A stretch of DNA of 64,000 nucleotides, taken from positions 54,573 through 118,572 of the forward strand of contig JBGPHC010000012.1 of the NCBI GenBank assembly GCA_041484195.1, given 5' to 3'. Numbering within the stretch: the stretch's first letter is position 1; each line of letters opens with the position of its first letter. This DNA comes from PSRI01 sp041484195 (GTDB taxonomy: Bacteria; Bacteroidota; Bacteroidia; Chitinophagales; Chitinophagaceae). Under the pieces are notes generated by a model. The model was not told the origin of the DNA. It saw nothing but the letters and a program-made list of their open reading frames with translations, and ran no database searches. Shown one piece after another: positions 9,912 through 19,134 of this stretch. The position numbers and the translations under genes were made by a program.

Positions 9912-10691
9912 TCAAATCATCCTGTCCAAATGAGTATAGCCGCCATCTACATGGATCAACTGCCCTGTGGTATGACTGGAACGTTGGGATAAAAGAAAAA
10001 CAACCATATTTGCGATTTCCTGGGGTGTGGTAAACCTTTTTTCCAAAGGAATCCTCTGCTTGATCTCCTTTTTTCTTCTTTCAGGATCATCTTCCTGATT
10101 AATAAACCATTCATACAAAGGAGTCCAGACTTCAGCAGGTATTACGCAATTCACCCGGATATCATACTTCAATAATTCCACGGCCCATTCCCTGGTCAGG
10201 GCATTAATAGCGCCTTTGGCGGCTATATAACCACTCGTACCTCCCTGTCCCGTTTCTGCCGTCTTTGAACCTATATTCACAATGGATCCTTTGCTTTTCT
10301 TCAGAAAAGGCAACGCACACCGGGTCATTGTATAATAGTGAAAAAGATTTTTCCTGAGGCTTTGCTCAAATTTATCCAATGAGCCGCTTTCAAGCCCTAC
10401 CCTGTCATTAATTCCTGCATTATTGACAAGGCCATGCAAAGAGCCATAGATTTCGGTCGCGAATTCGACCGTTCTGTCTGCAGATTCAAGCAAGGTTAAA
10501 TCAACGGTAATTGCGGATGCGTCTCCACCGCTCTTTTTTATCTCCGTTACCAATAAATCATTGCTTTGCTGATCACGGTCGGCAATCACCACCAGGCCAC
10601 CCAGGCTTGCAATTAACCGGCTTGTGGCGGCGCCGATTCCTTTGGCCCCTCCTGTGACGATAAAAACTTTCCCCTTCAGCATTAAATCCAT
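9912..10691 (-). CDS. SDR-family oxidoreductase, L-fucose dehydrogenase-like
   Basis: I chose ATG 10691 (259 aa), which places the nucleotide-binding motif TGGAKGIG near residue 14; an upstream start at 10766 adds 25 residues unlike the family. Other classical SDR marks are NNAG, a Ser in VNIGS, and Y155-x3-K159 in SGYIAAKG. The C-terminus (EVWTPLYEWF and GQLIHVDGGYTHLDR) resembles SDRs that oxidise L-fucose and other free sugars. It has no signal peptide, so it is cytoplasmic. With a GH29 alpha-L-fucosidase in the same cluster, oxidation of released fucose to the lactone is a reasonable guess, but specificity cannot be read from sequence alone. Confidence 0.8.
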   Translation of the reverse strand: MDLMLKGKVFIVTGGAKGIGAATSRLIASLGGLVVIADRDQQSNDLLVTEIKKSGGDASAITVDLTLLESADRTVEFATEIYGSLHGLVNNAGINDRVGLESGSLDKFEQSLRKNLFHYYTMTRCALPFLKKSKGSIVNIGSKTAETGQGGTSGYIAAKGAINALTREWAVELLKYDIRVNCVIPAEVWTPLYEWFINQEDDPERRKKEIKQRIPLEKRFTTPQEIANMVVFLLSQRSSHTTGQLIHVDGGYTHLDRMI

Positions 10692-10781
10692 AAAGTATTC
10701 ATTTTTAAGTCGGATATTAAAATATCTTACACCCGGATTCGTGGGAATACCCATCAACCAAAACACATCGTTACCTATCCT

Positions 10782-11546
10782 TCAATTTTCCAATACCGGC
10801 CGGAACCCGATATAATTCCTCGGAATCGCGGGCTCGTTTCTCCACCTATTCGTAACCCGGCAATCTGATAGAGTCGCTACCTATCCGCCGCCGCGTATGA
10901 TCCTGAACCTACCTGTTAAGGGCCCTTTCGGGTCCTTTACTTCATCGGCAGACGGATACGCATTGGCATACCAGTCTGCACACCATTCCCATACATTGCC
11001 ACTCATATCATACAGACCAAGCTCATTGGAATCTTTTTGTGCTACCAGCTGCGTTAGTTCCGAAGAAAGCGCTTTATAAAAACCCACTTTGTCCACGTCG
11101 TTGCTGCCACTATACAAAAAACCTTTGCTTAATTTGCCTCCACGCGCTGCAAATTCCCATTCCGCTTCTGACGGCAAACGGTATCGCTTTCCGGTTTCGG
11201 CGCTCAGCCATTTGCAGTAATCTGTTGCATCATCCCAGGAGATATTGACAATGGAATGATGATCAATCCATCCCCATGCAGTAGAAGCAGGCATGGCGCG
11301 ATGGGCAGTAGAACAATAAGCCTTCCATTGCAAAAGCGTAATTTCTGTTTTTGCAATATGGTAATCCGTTAGATGAACAGCATGCACAGGCTGTTCATCA
11401 GCATCGCCCCGCATATCTCCTATCTTAAAAACTCCCCCCTGCACAAAGACCATCTTAGGAAGGGGTGACGACCAAATGTCTTTTCCAGATGTGCTGTAGA
11501 TCAACATAATAATCAGGTATCGTATCAAATTGCTCATGCTGTCCAT
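10782..11546 (-). pseudogene. SUMF1 (formylglycine-generating-enzyme-like) protein with in-frame TAG
   Basis: The frame from 11546 has a signal-like N-terminus and then the SUMF1 fold: MVFVQGGVFKIGDMRGDADE, PVHAVHLTDYHIAKTEIT, YRLPSEAEWEFAARGG, LYDMSGNVWEWCADWY and RIIRGGG. Codon 222 is TAG (10881-10883), exactly where the family normally has RGGSW. The same frame continues with VATLSDCRVTNRWRNEPA and IGFRPVLE to a TGA at 10782, which is the missing C-terminal strand. A single change from TGG (Trp) would create this stop. True FGEs activate sulfatases, but no sulfatase is present here, and many secreted Bacteroidota SUMF1 proteins are not FGEs. Confidence 0.8.
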
Positions 11547-11597
11547 GCTGTTGAAGAGTGATTGATTCCACAGGAAAGCGATATAGTTGCGCCGGTA

Positions 11598-12248
11598 TTA
11601 TTTTTCTTCTCTGATCAGGATATTCCTCCACCTTAGCCTAATGCTTCCACCTTGCGGCATATCACGTATCTGCAGGGCGATGAATCCATCTGACCTGCCG
11701 ATTTTCTCATCTTTGAAATGGACCAGTTCATGCCCGTTGATCCAGGTCCACACTTCATCGTTTATTACCCTGATATGATAGTCATTCCATTGCTCTGCTT
11801 TAAGGTAGCTTTCATTTTCCGGCTTAGGCAATGCCAGCCAGCCTCTGCCATACGATTCATAAACACCGCCGGTATGCTGACCTGGAGGCGCGATCTCCGC
11901 CTGCCATCCGGATATTGTCGTTCCCTTGATGCTTGAATGAAAAAATACGCCGCTGTAGCCATCAAGTTCCTGTTTGAATTGAAGCAACAGTGTGAAATTT
12001 TTATAGTTTTTATTGGTACTGAGATATCCATGCTTTCCTTCGGGCCGGCTTTCGCAGACCAGTTCTGTACTATCTATATACCATTTTTCAGTACCATGAA
12101 TGGTCCAGCCATCGAGATTGACGCCGTTGAAGATTGACGTATAGCCTTCCCTGGTTTGCCGCTGGCCATACAGGTTGGCTGAACAAAAAGCCATGCCGGT
12201 CAGCATCAAAAAAAATGATAAAGCTTTCGGATAATTAAATTGTCTCAT
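11598..12248 (-). CDS. DUF1080 (3-keto-disaccharide hydrolase fold) secreted protein
   Basis: A 216-aa protein when started at ATG 12248, which gives a proper signal peptide (FNYPKALSFFLMLTGMAFCSANLYGQ); the longer frame from 12332 puts 28 non-signal residues in front. The single domain begins SIFNGVNLDGWTIHGTEKWYI and carries YSGVFFHSSI, GWQAEIAPPGQ, QWNDYHIRVINDEVWTWING and the terminal strand RLRWRNILIREE. All of these are typical of PF06439. It is the second separate DUF1080 gene of the cluster and differs clearly from the one at 5.2 kb, so they may take different glycosides or anomers. Expected location is the periplasm. Confidence 0.8.
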   Translation of the reverse strand: MRQFNYPKALSFFLMLTGMAFCSANLYGQRQTREGYTSIFNGVNLDGWTIHGTEKWYIDSTELVCESRPEGKHGYLSTNKNYKNFTLLLQFKQELDGYSGVFFHSSIKGTTISGWQAEIAPPGQHTGGVYESYGRGWLALPKPENESYLKAEQWNDYHIRVINDEVWTWINGHELVHFKDEKIGRSDGFIALQIRDMPQGGSIRLRWRNILIREEK

Positions 12249-12340
12249 GAAATATCGTTTACCCTTTAACAATATGATCAAGAAGCAGCACCCTGTCTTC
12301 ACCAATTTTTCCCTTACAAGAATTATTCCCACGTTTTCTG

Positions 12341-14395
12341 TTATAGCAATTTCACTGTGAGGGTAGCCCCTTCAACAATCTCGTACGATTGATGTTTACC
12401 ACCGTCATTCACAATAACGGTCAATTTATTTTTACCTTCCCTTTTCACATCCAGGTCGAATATTTTTCCAAACGCATGAATATTGCGCAGGGCCATTTTA
12501 TCCCATTCCTGCGGAAGCCTGGGTGTGCATTCGAAGCTGCGAAACCCTAAGGGGCGGATGCCAAACAAACCTTCTGTATAGATACGGCAGTACAAACCAC
12601 TTTCAGCGGAAAGATGCCGCTGATTTCCTTCCGGAAATGCCTCTACAGGATAGGGAACATGCTCGCCCAGCAAACGCCGGCGGGAGTAATACCGGAGAAA
12701 CCGCATTGCTTTTTCCACTTCGCCGGCCTGCAGTACCCCACGCAAAGCATAGAGCGTAGAACGATCCCAGAACGTAAGATCACCAGCTTGTGTCGCCAAA
12801 CCATCGGCTGTCCATAACCGGGAAGAAAACAACGCATTGATCGTTCCTTCTTTTCGGTCAAAAATCTGCATGGTAAGAGGCAGGCATATCCAGGAACGCA
12901 GCACTTCGTTACCCTTGTAATACCTGTAGGTCTTAAATCCTTCTACTGTTGCGCCGAAATACTTCTCAATATTTTTCTTCATCGTTTTCGCCTGTGCAAG
13001 ATATCCGGCTGTCACTGAAGACGGCTTGCCCAATTGCTGAACAAGCATGGAGGCTGAGCGTAATGCATCGTAATACAACGAAGAAGTAGAAAGATTTGCT
13101 TTCCCGGAAGGGAAACGCCGTTCGAGTTCGTCAGTATCTGATTCCACAACGCCATCTGTATTGATTTTACGCCGGCAAAATTCAAGACACCATTCAATCA
13201 GGGGCCAAAGTGCAGCGGCAGAATCCTTATTGCCCAATGACAAAGCAAAACGGGAAGCTCCGTAAGCGATCATGGCCATATCTCCGCGGTCGCCAGCCCC
13301 GTTCCAGAATGAGTCACCTTCGGCTACGATCGAACTGGGAATAGGCTTGTATGCCGGATTCATGTATGAGGCGAACAGATGATAGGCATTCATGCCAGAA
13401 AGAACGGCGGTTGCATCTCCCAGAATAGCAAAAAACGGGTTAATGTATTCTGCCTGATCATTTGCCCAGATAGCGGCATAATAGGAAAGGCCGCCCGGGC
13501 TATGCATATAGCCACCCTTCGTTTTATAAATACTTTCAGTTGCCCTGATCTTAGCAAACGCAAAAGCGGTGTTCAGAACAGCATCGGGTGTTTCCAGGCG
13601 TAGCAGTTCCAGGATGCTTTCGACCCGGTTTTTTCTTGCGGTTTCTTCCTGATCCGGATGTATCTCTCCGAATGAAGAAGAATGCGAAGCCATATAACCC
13701 ACCACAAAAGAAACAGAACTGCCGGGCTTCAACACGCGGTTTCCGTATTGTAGTGTTTCCATAATGACCGTGTGAGGTCCGCCTGTGCTCTTTGAAGTAT
13801 CTGTATGAATTTCCTTTTTAAGATATTCCATGGTTACGGAGACCTGCCTTCCTGATGTATTCGTAAAAACAAAAGTTTCCAGAGCCAGCGCTTTATTCAC
13901 TGAAGGAAACAAGCTGTGTTCGAGGTGCAAGAAAGAAGGAGCGCCGAGGTCGCTTTCAATTCGCATAATGCCTTTTTGCCTGATACTTTCCACCTGCTGA
14001 GGAAAATTCCCCCTCTTCCTCCCATTGATGATATCTGCCCTTAAGGCTTCAGCATTGATATAGATCCTTGGAAGATCAGCATCCGTAAAGGTGTACATCA
14101 GGCTCGCATGCGTATCATTGGGCTTTGTCCTGAAGGTAGGGAAAACGACTGTTCTTGAAATTTCCGGCATTCTGGATGTGTCTACTCCATACTGAACCCA
14201 TATAGAAACTCTTTCACCGCTCATTTCAATATGATCATGATGCGGCAGCCGGCCTGCAACCTTCCATTCAATGCTGCTATCGGGATTAATCACCCAGCGG
14301 TCCTGCTGCTCCGATAATACCGCCTGCGCCTGGCAAACCTCCTGCATAAGAAAAATGATGAGGCAACCTGAAAAATATCTTGCACTGATTCTCAT
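12341..14395 (-). CDS. Six-hairpin (alpha/alpha)6 glycosidase-like secreted protein
   Basis: The 684-aa protein starts with a signal peptide (SGCLIIFLMQEVCQAQA). Residues to about 250 look like a beta-sandwich domain. The rest has the helical repeats, aromatic pockets and C-terminal small sheet of six-hairpin glycosidases: YYAAIWANDQAEYINPFF, GDSFWNGAGDRGDMAM, NLSTSSLYYDALRSASM, LTFWDRSTLYALRGVL and FPEGNQRHLSAESGLY. Acidic residues in the WANDQAEY and GDRGD stretches are candidates for catalysis. I cannot place it in a CAZy family with confidence; GH78, GH95 and related families share this fold. It probably trims a side sugar, perhaps a deoxyhexose, from the PUL substrate. Confidence 0.65.
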   Translation of the reverse strand: MRISARYFSGCLIIFLMQEVCQAQAVLSEQQDRWVINPDSSIEWKVAGRLPHHDHIEMSGERVSIWVQYGVDTSRMPEISRTVVFPTFRTKPNDTHASLMYTFTDADLPRIYINAEALRADIINGRKRGNFPQQVESIRQKGIMRIESDLGAPSFLHLEHSLFPSVNKALALETFVFTNTSGRQVSVTMEYLKKEIHTDTSKSTGGPHTVIMETLQYGNRVLKPGSSVSFVVGYMASHSSSFGEIHPDQEETARKNRVESILELLRLETPDAVLNTAFAFAKIRATESIYKTKGGYMHSPGGLSYYAAIWANDQAEYINPFFAILGDATAVLSGMNAYHLFASYMNPAYKPIPSSIVAEGDSFWNGAGDRGDMAMIAYGASRFALSLGNKDSAAALWPLIEWCLEFCRRKINTDGVVESDTDELERRFPSGKANLSTSSLYYDALRSASMLVQQLGKPSSVTAGYLAQAKTMKKNIEKYFGATVEGFKTYRYYKGNEVLRSWICLPLTMQIFDRKEGTINALFSSRLWTADGLATQAGDLTFWDRSTLYALRGVLQAGEVEKAMRFLRYYSRRRLLGEHVPYPVEAFPEGNQRHLSAESGLYCRIYTEGLFGIRPLGFRSFECTPRLPQEWDKMALRNIHAFGKIFDLDVKREGKNKLTVIVNDGGKHQSYEIVEGATLTVKLL

Positions 14396-14421
14396 AATGG
14401 TTTCTAAATCGCTTTTATTAC

Positions 14422-17400
14422 TCAGAGTTCTTTGACCCGGATCCTCCTGAACTGAACCGGAGTTTCATGCCAGAGAAAACCGATATGGCCTGTTTTATTT
14501 TTCAATCCGGGATGTTCCCTTTTATCGAGCGTGCCGTTCTTCGACGCTTCTGCGATGTCGCCATCGAGGATTGTTTCACCATTCAGGATGACGGTGATCC
14601 TGTTCCCTTTCGCTATTATCCTTTGGGAGTTCCACTCTCCGGTAGGTTTTAAGAATCCGCGCTTGGCAGGAATCACTCCGTAAACTGAACCATGATATTG
14701 GTACTCATGAAGATCATTATATATTTCAGCATCATTATCCAATATCTGAATCTCCATACCCACATATGCCGCATCTCCTCGGAGTGGCGCACGTATGCCC
14801 ACGCCATTATTGGCTCCGGGAGTCAGTTTAAAATCGAAACGAAAATCAAAATCGCCAAACTCTTTCTGGGTGTATAAGTTCCCATCGCCTTTGTTCTCGG
14901 GATGGAGCGCAATGATCCCGTTTTCGATTACATAGTCGCCTTTATTGCCGATCCATTGGTCAAGGTTTGTTCCGTCGAATAGCAATTGGAAACCCTCACG
15001 CTGTTCTTCTTTACTTAACACGTAGGGTTGGGAACCGGCAAGTTCCCGCAGATAAATATCACGGACAGCTATCGCAACATTTTGTCCCTGCAATCCTATA
15101 TTTTCCTGAATAAGAACTGGAAGATGAAGGTTCTCATAATCTTTAATGGCCACGTGGTCAACTACAGATTTTCCGTTGAGGCAGACTGATACGGATCCGC
15201 CTATCCTGATGATATGCAAATTATTCCACTCACCGGAAACGTGGTTTGGCAATTGCGAAAGCCATAATGCATCTTTTTCATCCTGCTTTGATACCTTATA
15301 ATCGGCAAACAATTCAAAATCGCTGTATCCGCTGACCGTGAAAATAGTTCCGCCTGTACCATTGAATTGCATCTCTCCGTTATGAACCTGCCAGCCTGCA
15401 GCCATGATAAGCTCAGCCTCCTTTTGATCAGCAGCAATGCTTTTTATATTCTTTTTTTGTTTTCCAACAGGAGCGGGAGTAACGGCGAGCCCTTCCCACC
15501 CGCTCAAGTCTTTGCCGTTGAATAAGGAAACAAGACCATCATCGCCTGGCATTTCATTCAGGCGCTTGTGTATAGCCGTTTTCTGGTATTCACTTTCGGG
15601 CCCTCTAGGGGTTAGTATAATCCGAGTAAGCAAGTCCCGCACCAAGTTCCCATATAACCTTTTATCCTTAAGACACATGTTCACCACGGCGTCGGCTGCC
15701 GTAGCACTAAGTCCTGCAGTATCCAGGTATTTACCTGCATACAGCAAAGCAGGAAAGCAATCGAGCCTGGATATTTCCTGCAGCACCCTGCGTTTTTGCA
15801 ATATGGTTCTTGCGGCCTGCATTCCTTCACGCAGCATCAGGTATTTTTGTATGTCTCCGAATCCTGATGTTCTAACGGAATAAATGTATGCGGGCAATGC
15901 AACGGTGTCATAGCTGCCAGAGTATTTCAAACTGATGTCAAGCAACGTGTGCGCCGCGCTTGCATCTGACCAATTTGTCAAAGCGCTTAATGCTGCCTGT
16001 CTCATCCATGTATCTCCGCGCTCAAATGCTTCCGATACAGGCCGGAGGTCTCTTACGCCGCCAACTGACGCCAGAATAGTAAAGAAATCCTGTTGTTTAT
16101 CTGGCGGAACTTCCGCCATCCGATCCAGTATAATGGCAGATTGCCGCTCTTGATCTTTTATATCTTTCAGGGAAGCTTTAATAGCCTCCTGAACCTCCGC
16201 CAATTGAAACGGGTCTGTAATTTGATCCATTAAACTGAAAAGGTCAGCCAAATTTTCTTTCAATACTACATACTTTAAGGAAGAAAGGGCAGCGGTTTTT
16301 ATCTGCGAGTCATCATTAGTTGTCTGTGATAAGATAAGACTTGCATAATTTGTTGCACTACGGGCGCCCAGCAATTCAGTGATCGCTGCCTTTCCATTCG
16401 AGGGCATGGAAGGAAAAGCGGCTGCAATCCGGTCAGTCACCTTATCTCCTTTCATCGAACTGATCGCATTTTTTACCTTGAGCACATCTTTATCATTACC
16501 GGTTCTCATCACCTGCAGAAGATTGTCTAGGGCCTTGTCTTCCGCTATGAGCTGGACACTATTTATAGCGGCACTTCTCAATTCCTCATTGGAACTTTGC
16601 AACAAACGGGTAATAGCGGGCAAGGCTGATTCTGCCTTGGCATGTCCAAGCATGGTAACGATGCCAACCTTTATCTCTTCAGAAGAACCTGAAAGCTTTT
16701 TTAGCCAGCGTGCGGTTGCGGCTGGTGTGTTAAATGCCATGGCATACCTCAATGCAGCAGATCTGTATTCCGGATCTTTGCTGTCCATCCCTTCCACTAG
16801 CATGGGTATGCTTTTCTCACCCAATGCATCCACTAAAAGTTTCAGAGCAGCAATTTTAGCCGTGCCTCCTGCATTTTTCAACAATGTTTTTGCTATATCC
16901 AAACCTATTTGCCGTGACGGTGATTGCAATAACCGTTCGGCAAATAGCAAATAAGAAGCAGCCGCATTTGTCTGTTCATATTTATATCCTGCCTTTCTGG
17001 CTACTTCTCCAAGTAGCTTAAGTGAAGAGGGATCGGCTATATTAGCAAGCGCGTACAAAATCAGCTTACGAGTATCTTTATCTGCATCAGTCGAAAATAC
17101 CAATAGAGCCTTAACCGCTTTTTTATAACGGGTATCCCCAACTGCTTGTATCAGGGATAACCTGCAACGCCCTGTTGATTTTTTTAACGCCTCTAGGAGC
17201 GCCTCAGAAGCGTTGTCTGTATTAATCTTTATGAGTGCTCTTGCAGCAGGGTCGCACAAGCTGTCATCCGAAAGATATTTTTGCAGACAGGCAACCGATT
17301 CATCATTGCCGGTGATTTCAAGCTGGCGTATCATCAGGCTTTTTCCGGCAGCATCGGAAAATTTTTCCAGCGCTTCGCAATAAGCCTGAACAGCCATCAC

Positions 17401-17703
17401 CCGCAGATTCTCCTGGCCGGGTTGCATGACATAATAAGAAAATCCTCCTACAGCATATTCTATCAGGCCTGTACGGCTTCTTCCTCTCCCGGAGTTCCTT
17501 GCGATCATTTCCACTAAGCCATCTTTTCCCAATAATGCGATCTGTGCAGCATTGTTTTTAATCTCCGCTTCGTTCTGTGCAGGCATCAGGGCAAGAAGAT
17601 CTGATATACGGGTTCGCACTGTACGTTGAGAGTCCAATGCCTGTGAAAAAGACAAGGTGGTGAACAATAAAATGGCTGCACCCGATAATAATATTTTTTT
17701 CAT
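14422..17703 (-). CDS. HEAT-repeat protein with two C-terminal DUF1080 domains
   Basis: A 1093-aa secreted protein (signal MKKILLSGAAILLFTTLSFSQA). Residues from about 100 to 690 are alpha-helical HEAT-type repeats (for example ALLEALKKSTGRCRLSLIQA, then ALPAITRLLQSSNEELRSAA). Two DUF1080 domains follow, the first starting near residue 728 (LVSLFNGKDLSGWEG) and the second near 906 (FQLLFDGTNLDQWIGNKGDY). The second keeps the full family pattern, including GANNGVGIRAPL, GMEIQILDND and GEWNSQRIIAKGNRITVILNG. The first is shorter and less typical. HEAT domains usually bind proteins or large ligands, so this may be a scaffold or a large-substrate version of the 3-keto-glycosidase. It adjoins the Gfo/Idh/MocA gene by about 36 bases. 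Confidence 0.85.
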   Translation of the reverse strand: MKKILLSGAAILLFTTLSFSQALDSQRTVRTRISDLLALMPAQNEAEIKNNAAQIALLGKDGLVEMIARNSGRGRSRTGLIEYAVGGFSYYVMQPGQENLRVMAVQAYCEALEKFSDAAGKSLMIRQLEITGNDESVACLQKYLSDDSLCDPAARALIKINTDNASEALLEALKKSTGRCRLSLIQAVGDTRYKKAVKALLVFSTDADKDTRKLILYALANIADPSSLKLLGEVARKAGYKYEQTNAAASYLLFAERLLQSPSRQIGLDIAKTLLKNAGGTAKIAALKLLVDALGEKSIPMLVEGMDSKDPEYRSAALRYAMAFNTPAATARWLKKLSGSSEEIKVGIVTMLGHAKAESALPAITRLLQSSNEELRSAAINSVQLIAEDKALDNLLQVMRTGNDKDVLKVKNAISSMKGDKVTDRIAAAFPSMPSNGKAAITELLGARSATNYASLILSQTTNDDSQIKTAALSSLKYVVLKENLADLFSLMDQITDPFQLAEVQEAIKASLKDIKDQERQSAIILDRMAEVPPDKQQDFFTILASVGGVRDLRPVSEAFERGDTWMRQAALSALTNWSDASAAHTLLDISLKYSGSYDTVALPAYIYSVRTSGFGDIQKYLMLREGMQAARTILQKRRVLQEISRLDCFPALLYAGKYLDTAGLSATAADAVVNMCLKDKRLYGNLVRDLLTRIILTPRGPESEYQKTAIHKRLNEMPGDDGLVSLFNGKDLSGWEGLAVTPAPVGKQKKNIKSIAADQKEAELIMAAGWQVHNGEMQFNGTGGTIFTVSGYSDFELFADYKVSKQDEKDALWLSQLPNHVSGEWNNLHIIRIGGSVSVCLNGKSVVDHVAIKDYENLHLPVLIQENIGLQGQNVAIAVRDIYLRELAGSQPYVLSKEEQREGFQLLFDGTNLDQWIGNKGDYVIENGIIALHPENKGDGNLYTQKEFGDFDFRFDFKLTPGANNGVGIRAPLRGDAAYVGMEIQILDNDAEIYNDLHEYQYHGSVYGVIPAKRGFLKPTGEWNSQRIIAKGNRITVILNGETILDGDIAEASKNGTLDKREHPGLKNKTGHIGFLWHETPVQFRRIRVKEL

Positions 17704-17739
17704 TAGTGATGTATTACCTGCCGGTTTAAGATTACCAAT

Positions 17740-19008
17740 CTATATTATCCATGGAGCCCGCATAGGCTCACTCGCCAAGCGGTTGGCTCCTTCATCATCT
17801 ATAAACTGTTGGGTCGCCGGATTGAATTTCAGTGAACGACTCAACTGAACCGCGATCTTAGCCATATTGACCAGGGTACAGGAACGATGACCATTTTCTT
17901 CATTCAATGCAAATATTCTGCGGCTGCGAACGGAATGGATAAAATCTGTTTCCTGCGGTTCAGGATCAGGAAACGCGGCGAGCTTTTTTTCCAGATCGGG
18001 GATATCAGATCGAAAACCCGGAAAAAGTTTTCCATAAGGACCTTCCAAATAAGGAACATTGGTATCTCTGTTGTCGCCGTCGAGGATGATCTTACACCCA
18101 TCTGCATACGTATACTCGATCCGGCGCCAGATGCCAGCCGCCTCAATATGTTGTTGGGGCGCATCGATCTCTACAAGCACAGGGCTTGTATTGTCCTTGC
18201 CAAGAAAATACTGCACAGGGTCAAGGTAATGCTGGCCCATATCTCCCAATCCGCCTCCGTCGTAATCCCAATATCCCCGGAAGGTTGTATGCACGCGATG
18301 AGGATGATAAGGCTTATAAGGCCGGGGGCCCAGCCACATATTATAATCCAGTTCCTCAGGGACAGGCATCGGGGTCAGATCTGTTCTTCCTATCCAGTAA
18401 AATTTCCAATCAAATCCCGTGGTGCCGCCAATGGTCACTTTCAGCGGCCATCCCAGCAATCCGCTCTCTACAAGCTTTTTTATAGGCTTGACTGGGACAC
18501 CCATACCATAAAAAGTTTCTTCAAAGCGAAACCAGGTATTGATACGGAATATCCTTCCATGCTGCTGAACAACTTCAATCAACCTCTTGCCTTCGCCAAT
18601 GGTACGCGTCATTGGTTTTTCACACCAGATATCTTTTCCAGCTCTGGCAGCATCCGCGGCAATGACCCCATGCCAGTGAGGAGGAGTGGCAATATGCACG
18701 ATATCAATTTCAGGTAATTGAAGCACTTCGCGGTAATCCGAAAATGCTTTCACACTATTGTCCAGTTTTGACAATGTTCTGTTCAGATGATTGCGGTCCA
18801 CGTCACAAATTGCCGCCAGCCTGGCGTTTTTATATGTTATGTGCTGCTGTCCCATGCCCCCGACGCCGATTACGGCTTTCGCCAACTGATCGCTCGGAGC
18901 CAGAAAACCTCTTCCCAACACATGTCTCGGAACAATAGTAAAAGCAGCCAGCATTGTCGCTGAGCTCCTGAGAAATTTCCGTCTTGAATTTGAATGTCGC
19001 GGATACAT
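17740..19008 (-). CDS. Gfo/Idh/MocA-family sugar oxidoreductase, Tat-exported
   Basis: The 422-aa protein has a twin-arginine signal (SRRKFLRSSATMLAAF), so it is exported folded with its nicotinamide cofactor. The N-terminal Rossmann domain has VIGVGGMGQQH, a modified GxGxxG, followed by ICDVDRNHL. The family motif EKP occurs in CEKPMTRTIGEGK near residue 131. The C-terminal sheet carries DYDGGGLGDMGQHYLDPVQYF, with the GG.GD.G.H pattern common in periplasmic members. Such enzymes oxidise sugar rings, often at C3, and could make the 3-keto substrates used by DUF1080 proteins; the HEAT-DUF1080 gene is next downstream. A self-recycling cofactor (as in glucose-fructose oxidoreductase) would be needed in the periplasm. 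Confidence 0.85.
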   Translation of the reverse strand: MYPRHSNSRRKFLRSSATMLAAFTIVPRHVLGRGFLAPSDQLAKAVIGVGGMGQQHITYKNARLAAICDVDRNHLNRTLSKLDNSVKAFSDYREVLQLPEIDIVHIATPPHWHGVIAADAARAGKDIWCEKPMTRTIGEGKRLIEVVQQHGRIFRINTWFRFEETFYGMGVPVKPIKKLVESGLLGWPLKVTIGGTTGFDWKFYWIGRTDLTPMPVPEELDYNMWLGPRPYKPYHPHRVHTTFRGYWDYDGGGLGDMGQHYLDPVQYFLGKDNTSPVLVEIDAPQQHIEAAGIWRRIEYTYADGCKIILDGDNRDTNVPYLEGPYGKLFPGFRSDIPDLEKKLAAFPDPEPQETDFIHSVRSRRIFALNEENGHRSCTLVNMAKIAVQLSRSLKFNPATQQFIDDEGANRLASEPMRAPWII

Positions 19009-19134
19009 TGCTATGAAATATGAATTTTTTATTTACAAGTCTTCCGTTTTTGAATGATGGCATCATTTTGCGGCTGCAAGTCCTTATGATCTTATGATCG
19101 TTACAGGATAATATTATTCTTTCGTATTAATGCC

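Noticed and set aside
17887..18717. 276-codon plus-strand ORF opposite the Gfo/Idh/MocA gene
   Set aside because: Antisense shadow; the minus-strand gene has clear family motifs.
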